Positions 1 to 7,503 of a stretch of DNA of 55,054 bases are shown piece after piece. The position numbers and the translations under genes were made by a program. A model generated the notes under the pieces. The model saw only the letters and a list, made by a program, of their open reading frames with translations, was not told the origin of the DNA and searched no databases. This DNA is from Acidobacteriota bacterium (GTDB taxonomy: Bacteria; Acidobacteriota; Terriglobia; Terriglobales; SCQP01). Each line of letters opens with the position of its first letter. The first letter of the stretch is position 1. Location: positions 1 to 55,054 of the forward strand of contig DAHVCP010000005.1 in the NCBI GenBank assembly GCA_027314025.1. The letters run 5' to 3'.

Positions 1-2
1 CC

Positions 3-1955
3 GGGCCGAGCCCCTCCCTCGATTGGGTGGCGTGGCCGGGCCGCGAGGCAATCGTCGCGCTGGATGGCGACGCCCGCACCAACCCCGATGTGCGGCGGGC
101 GCTGCGGGGGCTGGCGGGCGAGTTGGCCGGGCGCGGTGCGAATGTGCGGGTGGCCGCGATCCCCGCCGACGCCGGGCCGAAGGCCGGACCCGATGACGTG
201 ATCGAGCGCCTCGGCGATGACGCGGTGCTGGCCACGCTGGACGCGGCGCGGCCCTGGGCGGAGTGCGCGGCGGCGGCGGCCGAGGCGGCGGTAGGGGCGC
301 TAGAGGCGCTGGCCGCAGCGGCGCGGCGCACGGCGGAACCGCCGACGGCGGAAATCGCCTGCGTGGCGGACCCGGCGCTGCGGGCGCGGCTGGTTGCCAG
401 GGTGGCGAGCCTGCGGCTGCCCGGCGCCACCAAGGGCGAGATCGGGAGGGCGGTCGGGGCCGAGCTTGCGGCGGCGGCGGAGAGGCGGGCCCAGGCGGCG
501 GAGGCGGCGCGGAAGGGGCGGCTGATGGGGCTGCGCGTGGACGGCGCGGCGCTGTTGACCGACATCGCCGCATGGATGCGACTGTACGTAGTGATGTCGG
601 CGGCCCAGGCCGACGCAGTGGGGCTGTGGGTGGTACATACGTACGCACTGGACGCGGCGGACTACACGCCGTACATCCACGTCACCGCGCCCGAGAAGCG
701 ATGCGGGAAGTCCCGGCTGCTGGAGGTGCTGGAATTGCTGGCCGCGCGGGCGTGGAGGTGCGACCGCACCACGGCGGCGGCGCTGCTACGCAGCGTGGAG
801 CGCGACTCGCCGACGTTGCTGCTGGACGAGTTTGATGCCGCCAGCGGCGGCGGCGAAGAATACGCCGAGGCGATGCGGGGCCTGATGAATAGCGGGTTTC
901 GCCGCGGCGGGGCGTACCGGATGTGCGCCGCGCCAGACTGGGAGCCGCGCGACTACCCCACCTTCTGTCCGAAGGCCATCGCCGGGATTGGGCGGCTGCC
1001 GGACACCGTGGCCGACCGGAGCCTGACCATCGCGCTGCGCCGCAAGGCCCCGAACGAGCGGGTGGCGATGTTCCGGCGGCGCGAGGCCGAGCCGGAGGCC
1101 GCCGTCCTGCGCGAGCGCGCCGAGGCGTGGGCCATGCGGGTCATGGACCGCCTGCGGGCGGCCAGGCCGGAGCTCCCGGCGGTCCTCAATGACCGGCAGC
1201 GGGACATCACGGAGCCGCTGTTGGCCATCGCCGACTTGGCCGGCGGCGAGTGGCCGGGGCGGGCGCGGCGGGCGCTGGTGGCGATATGCACCGGGGGCGC
1301 GGCGGCGGACGATTCCATCGGCGTGCGACTGCTGGCCGACGTGCGCCAGACATTCGGCGACCGGCAGGCCGACCGGATCGCATCCCGCGATCTGGCGGAG
1401 ACGCTGGGCGGGATGGAGGATCGCCCCTGGGCGGAGTGGGGGCGCGCCCAGAAGCCGATCACCCCGCCGCAGGTGGCGCGGCTGCTGGGGCGGCACGGCA
1501 TCGCGCCGCACACCATCCGCGATGGCGAAGCGCGATACAAGGGCTACCTGGCCGCCGATTTCGCGGAGGCGTGGGCCCGCTACGTGGCGCCCGATAGACC
1601 GCCCGATGATCCCCCGCCCCCCGATATGCCGCTTCCAAACGGTGACACGGTGACAAGGCCCGTAAACATTGAGCGAAACGGCAATTTCGCTGCGGTGACA
1701 TCGGAGGCTTGTCACCGCACGGAAAACGGGGTTTTGACCAATGAACATGCGGGTTGTCACCGTGTCACCGCTCGAAACCCGGAAAACGGTGACGCGGCAT
1801 CACAGAGGCCCCTTTTCGGCCCGCCGCCCGGCGAGGAAACCCTGGGTGCCGCTTATGCCCGCGCCCGACGCGAAGGCAGGCTGCCCGCCGAGCCGCAACG
1901 CGGGCCGGGCGGGGATGGCTCGGCGGTGCGAGGCCGCGAGGAGGTGTCGTTGTGA
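3..1955 (+). CDS. DUF3631-type primase/helicase-like ATPase of a mobile element (5' end outside window)
   Basis: The reading frame is open to the left edge, so the gene is truncated; a GTG at 27 is only an internal candidate start. Numbered from that GTG, residues 1-70 resemble a DUF3854/TOPRIM-like segment (ALDGDARTNP, then GPDDVIERLG). Residues 170-430 resemble DUF3631, a P-loop ATPase domain of phage and ICE primase/helicase proteins, with a Walker A-like TAPEKRCGKSRLLE near 221-234 and a Walker B-like LLLDEFD near 264-270. The last 100 residues are low-complexity and are encoded by DNA holding a symmetric repeat array (1640-1770). The likely role is replication initiation or DNA unwinding of the element. 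The stop overlaps the next start by 4 nt (GTGA). Family membership is from motif recognition, not a search. Confidence 0.75.
   Translation, partial: GPSPSLDWVAWPGREAIVALDGDARTNPDVRRALRGLAGELAGRGANVRVAAIPADAGPKAGPDDVIERLGDDAVLATLDAARPWAECAAAAAEAAVGALEALAAAARRTAEPPTAEIACVADPALRARLVARVASLRLPGATKGEIGRAVGAELAAAAERRAQAAEAARKGRLMGLRVDGAALLTDIAAWMRLYVVMSAAQADAVGLWVVHTYALDAADYTPYIHVTAPEKRCGKSRLLEVLELLAARAWRCDRTTAAALLRSVERDSPTLLLDEFDAASGGGEEYAEAMRGLMNSGFRRGGAYRMCAAPDWEPRDYPTFCPKAIAGIGRLPDTVADRSLTIALRRKAPNERVAMFRRREAEPEAAVLRERAEAWAMRVMDRLRAARPELPAVLNDRQRDITEPLLAIADLAGGEWPGRARRALVAICTGGAAADDSIGVRLLADVRQTFGDRQADRIASRDLAETLGGMEDRPWAEWGRAQKPITPPQVARLLGRHGIAPHTIRDGEARYKGYLAADFAEAWARYVAPDRPPDDPPPPDMPLPNGDTVTRPVNIERNGNFAAVTSEACHRTENGVLTNEHAGCHRVTARNPENGDAASQRPLFGPPPGEETLGAAYARARREGRLPAEPQRGPGGDGSAVRGREEVSL
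1640..1770. repeat. Mirror-symmetric octamer (iteron-like) array
   Basis: CGGTGACA occurs at 1640-1647, 1648-1655 and 1693-1700. Its reverse complement TGTCACCG occurs at 1710-1717, 1755-1762 and 1763-1770. Every copy has its mirror partner about position 1705, and the two spacers are both 37 nt. A near copy, CGGTGACG, lies outside at 1787-1794. The central pair extends to TGCGGTGACA/TGTCACCGCA. The copies fall in different reading frames of the surrounding gene, so a repeated peptide does not explain them. A replication origin, partition site or operator is possible; none is shown. Confidence 0.85.
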
Positions 1956-2569
1956 GCGCCGCAACACTGTTAGCCGCCGCCCGCGATCTTGACGTGATTG
2001 TCCGCTTGGAGGGCGACGGCCTGGTCGCCACCGTACCCAAGCCGCTGCCCTTGCCGGCGGCGGATGTGGTGGAGCAGATCAAGGCGCACCGGGGCGAGGT
2101 GATCGAGTTCCTCCGACTCCAGGCCCCGCCCCCGCCGGAGTCCCGGCCCGCCTCGCGCCAGCCCAAGGCCGATCCCTGGGGCTGCCCCTGCGGCGAGCGG
2201 CACGGCGTCTGCGTTTTTTCCCGGCGCTGCCCGCTGGAGTGCCCCTGCAACCTCTGCGACGGCTGGCGCAAGGGGCAGGCCTGGGCGGCGGCGCACCCCC
2301 GGAGGCCGGTCACGGAGCAGCCACGGCCGGAGCCGCCGGAGCAGCCGCTTGACGAACGGGCGGAACGGTTGAAGCGGGAGTTTAACTTTTCGCTGCATCA
2401 TGCCCGGCTGGCGGCGTCCCTGAACTGCACGGTCCTAACCCCCGACGGGCCGGGACGGCTGCTCCAGCTTTTCGCCGACCGCGCCACCGTGAGCACGGGC
2501 GACACCGCCAAAGACGGCCAGCCGACGGTGCGGTTCTATGACCCCGGCGCGCTGGAGGTCATCCAATGA
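1952..2569 (+). CDS. Small mobile-element protein with TubC_N-like N-terminus and Cys cluster
   Basis: This is a 205-residue protein starting at a GTG that overlaps the upstream stop. Residues 1-52 have a pattern (ATLLAAARDLDVIVRLEGDG, then AHRGEVIEFLR) like the TubC_N docking-type fold that is common in phage-borne proteins next to DUF3631/DUF3987 genes. Residues 70-108 contain a dense cysteine group (CPCGERHGVC, CPLECPCNLC) that probably binds a metal. The C-terminal 50 residues look like a small beta domain. The gene overlaps the RusA-like gene by 4 nt (ATGA), so the two are translationally coupled. The function is unknown; the TubC_N resemblance is a weak call. Confidence 0.6.
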   Translation: MSAATLLAAARDLDVIVRLEGDGLVATVPKPLPLPAADVVEQIKAHRGEVIEFLRLQAPPPPESRPASRQPKADPWGCPCGERHGVCVFSRRCPLECPCNLCDGWRKGQAWAAAHPRRPVTEQPRPEPPEQPLDERAERLKREFNFSLHHARLAASLNCTVLTPDGPGRLLQLFADRATVSTGDTAKDGQPTVRFYDPGALEVIQ

Positions 2570-3030
2570 GCACCAGAGCCATCTCCACCGCCGCGCCCGC
2601 CACGCTGACCTGGACCGTCCACGGCTTGCCAGCCCCCCAGGGGAGCGCCCGAGCGTTCCTGCATCGCAGTACGCATCGGGTCATCGTGACCCACGCCAAC
2701 CATCGCACCGTGCCCTGGCGGCAGGAGATCGCCGCGGCGCTGATTGCGGCGCTGTCCGCCGCCGGGCATGACCCGCACGCAGTCGGGCCGCTGTTCCCGC
2801 GCCCCGCCGCCGTGAAGGTGCAGGCGACGTTCTACCTGCCACGCCCCAAATCCCTGCCCAAGCGCTTCGCCCTGCCCGCCAGCCGCCCTGACCTGGACAA
2901 GCTTGTGCGCGCGGCTCTGGATAGCATGACCGGCTTATTGTTCGCTGACGATTCGCAGGCGGTCAGCATCGCCGCCAGCAAGGCCTACGGCGCGCCGCGG
3001 GCCGAGTTCACAGCGGAGGCAGTCGCATGA
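2566..3030 (+). CDS. RusA-type Holliday junction resolvase
   Basis: This 154-residue protein matches the RusA family (phage crossover-junction endodeoxyribonuclease) in length and motifs. It has an N-terminal beta strand with GLPAPQGSAR, a central FYLPRPKSLP, then RPDLDKLVRAALDSMTG and LFADDSQAVSI near residues 105-135. The acidic residues of DLDKL and ADDSQ match the metal-binding Asp positions of RusA. It would resolve branched DNA intermediates of the element. The ATG start overlaps the previous stop by 4 nt, and the stop overlaps the start of the next small ORF (ATGA). Confidence 0.85.
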   Translation: MSTRAISTAAPATLTWTVHGLPAPQGSARAFLHRSTHRVIVTHANHRTVPWRQEIAAALIAALSAAGHDPHAVGPLFPRPAAVKVQATFYLPRPKSLPKRFALPASRPDLDKLVRAALDSMTGLLFADDSQAVSIAASKAYGAPRAEFTAEAVA

Positions 3031-3188
3031 CGCCCGAGCCCGCCGCCACCATCCAGCCTGCCCGCGTGATTGCGATCTGGAACGGCGTTTGCGAGCGCGG
3101 CTGGACGCTGGAAACCACGCTGGTCGAGTTCGCCCGGCAGGTTCTCGCGGAGGCCAAAAAGTTAGCCGCCGCAAAGGAGCACGTATGA
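3027..3188 (+). CDS. Small hypothetical protein, 53 aa
   Basis: The short ORF starts at the ATG of an ATGA overlap with the resolvase stop and ends in an ATGA overlap with the next ORF. The product is mildly amphipathic with a Trp/Cys-containing centre (AIWNGVCERGWTLE) and a helical, lysine-rich C-terminus. No family is recognised. The overlaps on both sides, typical of compact phage-type operons, are the main support for its being real. Confidence 0.45.
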   Translation: MTPEPAATIQPARVIAIWNGVCERGWTLETTLVEFARQVLAEAKKLAAAKEHV

Positions 3189-3304
3189 CCACAACCATGC
3201 TCGCCGTCCTGTGCGCCGCCGAGTGCGTTTTTCTTAGCTGCTGCGCCGCTTGCTGCGTCGCCGCCGTCTATTCCAACCGAAAGGAAACCCGCCATGAACC
3301 CTAA
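3185..3304 (+). CDS. Tiny Cys-rich single-span membrane protein, 39 aa
   Basis: The start overlaps the preceding stop (ATGA at 3185-3188). Residues 4-28 form one hydrophobic segment carrying five cysteines (CAAECVFLSCCAACC), followed by a short charged tail. This looks like a small membrane protein of a mobile element. No function is assigned. The next ORF begins inside its 3' end. Confidence 0.4.
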   Translation: MTTTMLAVLCAAECVFLSCCAACCVAAVYSNRKETRHEP

Positions 3305-3467
3305 CCAACATTGCCAACGCCGGCGCCGATGCGGCAATTTCCGTCCGCGGCGAGCGTGCCACCGCTGGCCTGGCCGCCGCCGCGTTGGCCCGGTTGCGCC
3401 GCTCGATTCCGCGCTAAACCCGCCCGTTTGGCGTACGGAGGCATACTGGCGCATATGGGCCTGTTGA
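3294..3467 (+). CDS. Small Arg-rich hypothetical protein, 57 aa
   Basis: The ATG at 3294 is preceded by a good ribosome-binding sequence (AAGGAAA about 7 nt upstream). The product is strongly basic (runs of Arg with His and Cys) and may bind nucleic acid. It overlaps the previous ORF and the following HTH gene. The ribosome-binding site supports translation, but the composition could also arise by chance in GC-rich DNA. Confidence 0.35.
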   Translation: MNPNQHCQRRRRCGNFRPRRACHRWPGRRRVGPVAPLDSALNPPVWRTEAYWRIWAC

Positions 3468-3814
3468 CGGTGAGGGAGGCGGCGGAGGAACTGGGCCTGG
3501 CCGAGGTGACGGTGCGGCTGTGGGCGCGCACCGGGCGGCTCGGCTACGTCAAGCTGGGGACGGCGGTGCGCATCCCATCCGAGGCGGTGTACGAGTTGAT
3601 TCTGGCTGGGACGGTCCCGCGTACCGCGCGCGCGGCCGCGAACGCCACTAGGCACCAGCGGTTCATGGACGGCGTGAGCATCGAGGAGATCGCCCGACAA
3701 GACGGCGTGCCGGTCGCCGAGGTGCGCCGCTCGATCATGGGCGCCGTTGGTCGGAATGGGGCGCTGGAGGATGCCACGCGGGACCGCGAGGCGGCCCGGC
3801 GTTACCGGGACTGA
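3455..3814 (+). CDS. Excisionase/MerR-like helix-turn-helix DNA-binding protein
   Basis: This is a 119-residue protein. Residues 3-50 form a HTH_17/excisionase-type winged helix (LTVREAAEELGLAEVTVRLW, then GRLGYVKLGTAVRIP), the fold of Xis and MerR-like regulators. A second HTH-like segment follows at about 67-97 (GVSIEEIARQDGVPVAEVRR), reminiscent of sigma region 4. The ATG at 3455 is chosen because the domain begins directly after it; GGAGG lies 13 nt upstream, rather far. It is the gene closest to the putative att site, which fits a directionality factor or element regulator. No integrase gene lies in the window. Confidence 0.7.
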   Translation: MGLLTVREAAEELGLAEVTVRLWARTGRLGYVKLGTAVRIPSEAVYELILAGTVPRTARAAANATRHQRFMDGVSIEEIARQDGVPVAEVRRSIMGAVGRNGALEDATRDREAARRYRD

Positions 3815-4112
3815 CCCGCTTGCGACTCCGCCCCCGCCCAAAAAAAATTGGCTGTCCCGCCAAGAGCTAAAAAACGAGGTTCGCGCAACGGGGTTACGGC
3901 CCTTTTGACGCGCCGCCCTGGGCTGCCGAACCCCGCATCGCAGTATAGGTGTCCGGGCGACGCCCTGGCCGCCTGCGCAACGCAATATAGGAGGCACCCC
4001 GCCGGACGGCCCGCCAGCCGAGGCGGCCACGTGACCGGTCCGAACCTTGCACTGGAGAGTACTTTGCCGTGTGGAGATCCCCGCGGTGGCGAGGACTTTG
4101 CGGCGGCAAAAA

Positions 4113-4136
4113 TCTGGTGCCGGATCTGGTGCCGGA
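4113..4136. repeat. 12-bp tandem duplication
   Basis: TCTGGTGCCGGA occurs twice head to tail (4113-4124 and 4125-4136), 130 bp inside the putative element boundary. Confidence 0.85.
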
Positions 4137-4162
4137 TTGTACGGGATTTAGCCGCGTTCGGC

Positions 4163-4250
4163 TGCGCGGCGCTGCGGAGCGCGAATCGCAGAAAATCCGC
4201 GTCAATGCTGGGGTTTTGCGCTATGCTGCGGGATGATGCGCGGCGCTGCG
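4163..4250. repeat. Pair of 14-bp direct repeats near the att site
   Basis: TGCGCGGCGCTGCG is present at 4163-4176 and again at 4237-4250, the second copy 15 bp from the tRNA-Leu fragment. It could be an arm-type binding site for an integrase or excisionase, or chance in GC-rich sequence. Confidence 0.6.
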
Positions 4251-4265
4251 AAGTGGCCAAAATAC

Positions 4266-4306
4266 GATTTTAAGTCCCGTGCGTCTGCCGATTTCGCCAC
4301 CCGGGC
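4266..4306 (-). other. 5' half of tRNA-Leu(UAA): putative attachment site
   Basis: Read on the minus strand from 4306, the 41 nt match the first half of a bacterial tRNA-Leu: acceptor strand GCCCGGG, TG, D-arm GCGAAATCGGCAGACGC, then anticodon stem CGGGA and loop CTTAAAA with anticodon TAA. After the first bases of the 3' anticodon stem (TC) the sequence departs from any tRNA and cannot close the CGGGA stem. The break in the anticodon region is a classical tyrosine-integrase crossover position. The element side is to the left; recN ends 15 bp to the right. Confidence 0.7.
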
Positions 4307-4321
4307 GGCGGGCTTGTATCG

Positions 4322-6091
4322 CTAGTTTACCGGCGATCCCGCCGACTGCCCCACTTCCTTGGATCGCGGACGGCCCGGGCCGGCCCGCGGCGCTGCCGCC
4401 CGCGAGGCGGCCGCCCGTTGCAGCAGCTCGGCGGCATGGCGGCGGGCCGCCGGGGTAACCGCCCCGGCTAACATGCGAGCGATCTCCTCGACCCGCTCGG
4501 CGCCCGCCAAGGGTGTCAATTGGGTCACCACCCGATTCCGCTGCGGTGTTTTCTCAACGCGCAGGTGGCGATCGGCGTGGCTGGCGATCTGGGCGAGATG
4601 AGTCACGCACAGCACTTGATCGCGCCGGGCCAATGCGGCCAGTTTTTGCCCCACGGCTTCGGCGGCGCGCCCGCCGATGCCGGCATCAATTTCGTCAAAC
4701 ACGCGGGTGGGAGGCGGACCCGCTGACTGGGCCGCCTGGCGCGCCAGCGCCGCGGTTTCGAGGGCGAGCAGCAGGCGACTGCGCTCCCCGCCCGAGGCGA
4801 TGCGATCGAACGGCAGCAGCGGCTCGCCCGGGTTGGTCGCGGCGAGAAAGCGGATATGATCCCAACCCGCCGGCCCCCAGGCGCCGACGTCCGGGGTTTC
4901 GTCCGTGGCGTTTCCAAACGCGATCTCCAGGCGAATCTTCATGGCCAAATCCGCCGCCTCAAGGGACACCTGATCCTGCAGCCGGCGGGCCGCGGCGCGG
5001 CGCCGGACGCTGCGCGCATGCGCAAGCTCCCGGTATGCCGCCTCGGCGCGCCGACACGCGCTCTCCGCGTCCCGGCGCCATTCCTCATGGCGCTCGATGC
5101 GGTCCAATTTGGCGTCCAGTTCCTGGGCGTAGGCGAGGACGGCGGCCAGATCGGGGCCGTATTTCCGCTTGATCCGATCCAGCGCGACGAGCCGCTCCTG
5201 CACCTGCGCCAGGCGGTCCGGCGCCGCATCGGGTGGCTCGAGCCAATCCCGTAACTGCCCCGCAACGTCCGTCGCCTCGATACGCAGCGCCTCCAACCGC
5301 GCGGCCAGCGCCTCCGCCGCGGGCTCCATCCGGCCCAGATCCTGGACCTGCCGTTGCGCGGCCTTCAAGGCAACGATGACAGCGCTCGGATCGTCATAAA
5401 GAAGAGCATAGGCCGCGGATGCGGCGGCGCCGATCTTTTCGGCATTGGCCAAGCGGCGCTGCTCAGCGCTCAGTTCGGCGTCCTCACCGGGCCGCGGCGC
5501 GACGGCGGCAATATCCTGCCGCTGAAAGCGCCACAAATCCGCCTCTCGCTGGCGCTCCTGGTCCTGCCGCAGCCCGTCTTCCAGCTGGCTGCGCGCGGAT
5601 TGCCAAGTCGCGTAGGCTGCGGCTAACGCCTCCAGCTCCCTGCCTTCGGCCACCGCGGCGTCGAGCCGGACCAACTGCGCCGCCGGCGCCCAACCCGCCA
5701 GCGCCTCATCCTGGGCATGGACCTGCGCGAGCCACGGCGCGAGGCGTCGCAATAGAGCCACTGTCGCTGGTTGATCATTCACCCAAACGCGACCGCGGCC
5801 GCCGACTTCACGCCGGATCAAGACCTCCCCGGCCGCCGCTAACCCCAATTCCTCCAAGACGCGATCCAGTGCCGCCGACCCGGCCGCGAAGACGCCTGCC
5901 AAGCTGGCACGGTCTTCGCCCGCGCGCACCGCGCTGGTCTCCGCGCGCTGACCCAAAAGCAGCGCGAGCGCATCCACCACGATGGACTTCCCCGAGCCGG
6001 TTTCGCCGGTCAACACGTTCAGTCCGGGGGCAAACTCCACGGTCAAGTGGTCAATCAGGGCGTAGTTTTCGATGTGCAACGACAACAACAT
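4322..6091 (-). CDS. recN: DNA repair protein RecN
   Basis: RecN is a cytosolic SMC-like ATPase that acts early in double-strand-break repair. The 589-residue length fits the family (about 550-580). The N-terminus is typical (LHIENYALIDHLTVEFAPGL) with Walker A GETGSGKS at 29-36. The middle is a long coiled coil (about 160-370). The C-terminal half has the ABC signature ASGGERSRLLLALETA near 432-447 and Walker B RVFDEIDAGIGG near 463-474, followed by a VTHLAQIA switch motif. The ATG at 6091 is chosen because the open frame upstream is low-complexity and the conserved N-terminus starts here. It is divergent from tolQ across about 248 bp and ends 15 bp before the tRNA-Leu fragment. Confidence 0.95.
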   Translation of the reverse strand: MLLSLHIENYALIDHLTVEFAPGLNVLTGETGSGKSIVVDALALLLGQRAETSAVRAGEDRASLAGVFAAGSAALDRVLEELGLAAAGEVLIRREVGGRGRVWVNDQPATVALLRRLAPWLAQVHAQDEALAGWAPAAQLVRLDAAVAEGRELEALAAAYATWQSARSQLEDGLRQDQERQREADLWRFQRQDIAAVAPRPGEDAELSAEQRRLANAEKIGAAASAAYALLYDDPSAVIVALKAAQRQVQDLGRMEPAAEALAARLEALRIEATDVAGQLRDWLEPPDAAPDRLAQVQERLVALDRIKRKYGPDLAAVLAYAQELDAKLDRIERHEEWRRDAESACRRAEAAYRELAHARSVRRRAAARRLQDQVSLEAADLAMKIRLEIAFGNATDETPDVGAWGPAGWDHIRFLAATNPGEPLLPFDRIASGGERSRLLLALETAALARQAAQSAGPPPTRVFDEIDAGIGGRAAEAVGQKLAALARRDQVLCVTHLAQIASHADRHLRVEKTPQRNRVVTQLTPLAGAERVEEIARMLAGAVTPAARRHAAELLQRAAASRAAAPRAGPGRPRSKEVGQSAGSPVN

Positions 6092-6339
6092 GGCGGCTTC
6101 TGGCAAGCATAGCGGCAATCCACCAGCGGCGTGGGAGTTGAATCTGGGCCACCGCTGCCGGTCCCCCGCCGTGGACCCGGCCCGGGCCGCGGACAACCGA
6201 AACGGAGCCAGCCCGGATACCGTCAAATCCTCTAGCGGGCACAGGTGAAAACCTAGGTTCATGGGCCTCTCCGGAGGGTTCGGCGAGGTTCGTAATGTGC
6301 TAGCGTAATTGGTTAAATCGCGGGAATTTAGGAGCCGAA

Positions 6340-7062
6340 TTGTCGCTGCTTTCCGGGGTAATGACCAGCGTCGTTGGGGGAGGGGCGGTGTCGCAGATGA
6401 TCGCGACATCGGGACCGACGGTGCGCATTGTGTTGCTGATTCTGCTGGGGTTTTCGCTCCTGAGTTGGGCGATCATCCTGCAAAAATGGGCGGCCTTTCG
6501 CCGCGTCCGCACCCAGATGCGGCGGTTTCTGCGGGCCTTTCGCAAAGCCCGGGCGCTGCCGGAAATTAGCGCCGCGGCGGACAGCTTTCGTCCCTGCCCG
6601 CTAGTGGAGGTTTTCGAATCCGGATACGAGGAATTCACGCGGCAGTTCACCGGTGGGGGGCCGCGCAACCTGGAGGCCGTCAACCGCGCCTTGAAGGCGG
6701 AAAGCACCGAGCAAGTGACGCTGCTGGAGCGACGGTTGGGCTGGCTGGCCACCACGGCGGGCGCTTGCCCGTTCATCGGCCTGTTCGGGACCGTCTGGGG
6801 AATCATTGACGCCTTTCACGCTCTGGGAACCGAGGGCGCAGCCACGCTTCGGGCGGTCGCTCCGGGCATTGCGGAGGCGTTGATCACCACCGCGGCGGGT
6901 TTGGCGGCGGCCATTCCCGCCCTCATCGCCTATAACGCCTACGTCAACCAGGTCAAGGAAATGGCGGCGCGCACCGACGAGTTCGCGCTGGAGTTTTTGA
7001 ACCAGGCGGAATCGCAAGCGACGGCCCACGGAGCGAGACAGGAAACCGCCCTGCGCGGCTAG
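6340..7062 (+). CDS. tolQ: TolQ/ExbB-family proton channel protein
   Basis: This 240-residue inner-membrane protein has three predicted transmembrane helices (about 27-49, 134-156 and 177-202) and a cytoplasmic domain between the first two, as in MotA/TolQ/ExbB proteins. The segment [16 protein letters not shown] and the following [14 protein letters not shown] are family hallmarks. With TolR it forms the motor that uses the proton gradient. The TTG at 6340 is preferred because AGGAG lies 5 nt upstream; an ATG at 6361 is the alternative. It heads the cluster tolQ-tolR-transducer-tolB-pal, which is why TolQ is preferred over ExbB. Confidence 0.9.
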   Translation: MSLLSGVMTSVVGGGAVSQMIATSGPTVRIVLLILLGFSLLSWAIILQKWAAFRRVRTQMRRFLRAFRKARALPEISAAADSFRPCPLVEVFESGYEEFTRQFTGGGPRNLEAVNRALKAESTEQVTLLERRLGWLATTAGACPFIGLFGTVWGIIDAFHALGTEGAATLRAVAPGIAEALITTAAGLAAAIPALIAYNAYVNQVKEMAARTDEFALEFLNQAESQATAHGARQETALRG

Positions 7063-7071
7063 GAACGCGAG

Positions 7072-7488
<417 letters not shown>

Positions 7489-7503
7489 TGCCCGCGACCA
7501 ACC

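Larger units (their letters stand above)
3815..4265. other. Non-coding element end, no supported gene
   Basis: No frame here gives a recognisable protein on either strand. The stretch contains two similar blocks, GCATCGCAGTATAGG (about 3936) and GCAACGCAATATAGG (about 3976), a 12-bp tandem duplication and a pair of 14-bp direct repeats. Repeats next to an attachment site could be integrase or Xis arm sites, but this is inference. Confidence 0.5.

Noticed and set aside
786-1760. Long minus-strand open frame inside the DUF3631-type gene
   Set aside because: It mirrors the codon bias of the plus-strand gene, has no recognisable domain and no ribosome-binding site.
1640-1794. CRISPR array
   Set aside because: The repeats are 8 nt, inverted about a centre and lie within a coding gene; no cas genes are present.
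3008-4030. 340-codon minus-strand open frame covering the HTH and small genes
   Set aside because: The translation is low-complexity Arg/Gly/Ala; the plus-strand HTH protein with clear motifs occupies the same DNA.
4100-4306. tRNA-Leu(UAA) interrupted by a group I intron
   Set aside because: The break is close to the classical intron site, but no group I core elements or 3' exon (T-arm, CCA end) are visible to the left, and the neighbours are mobile-element genes.
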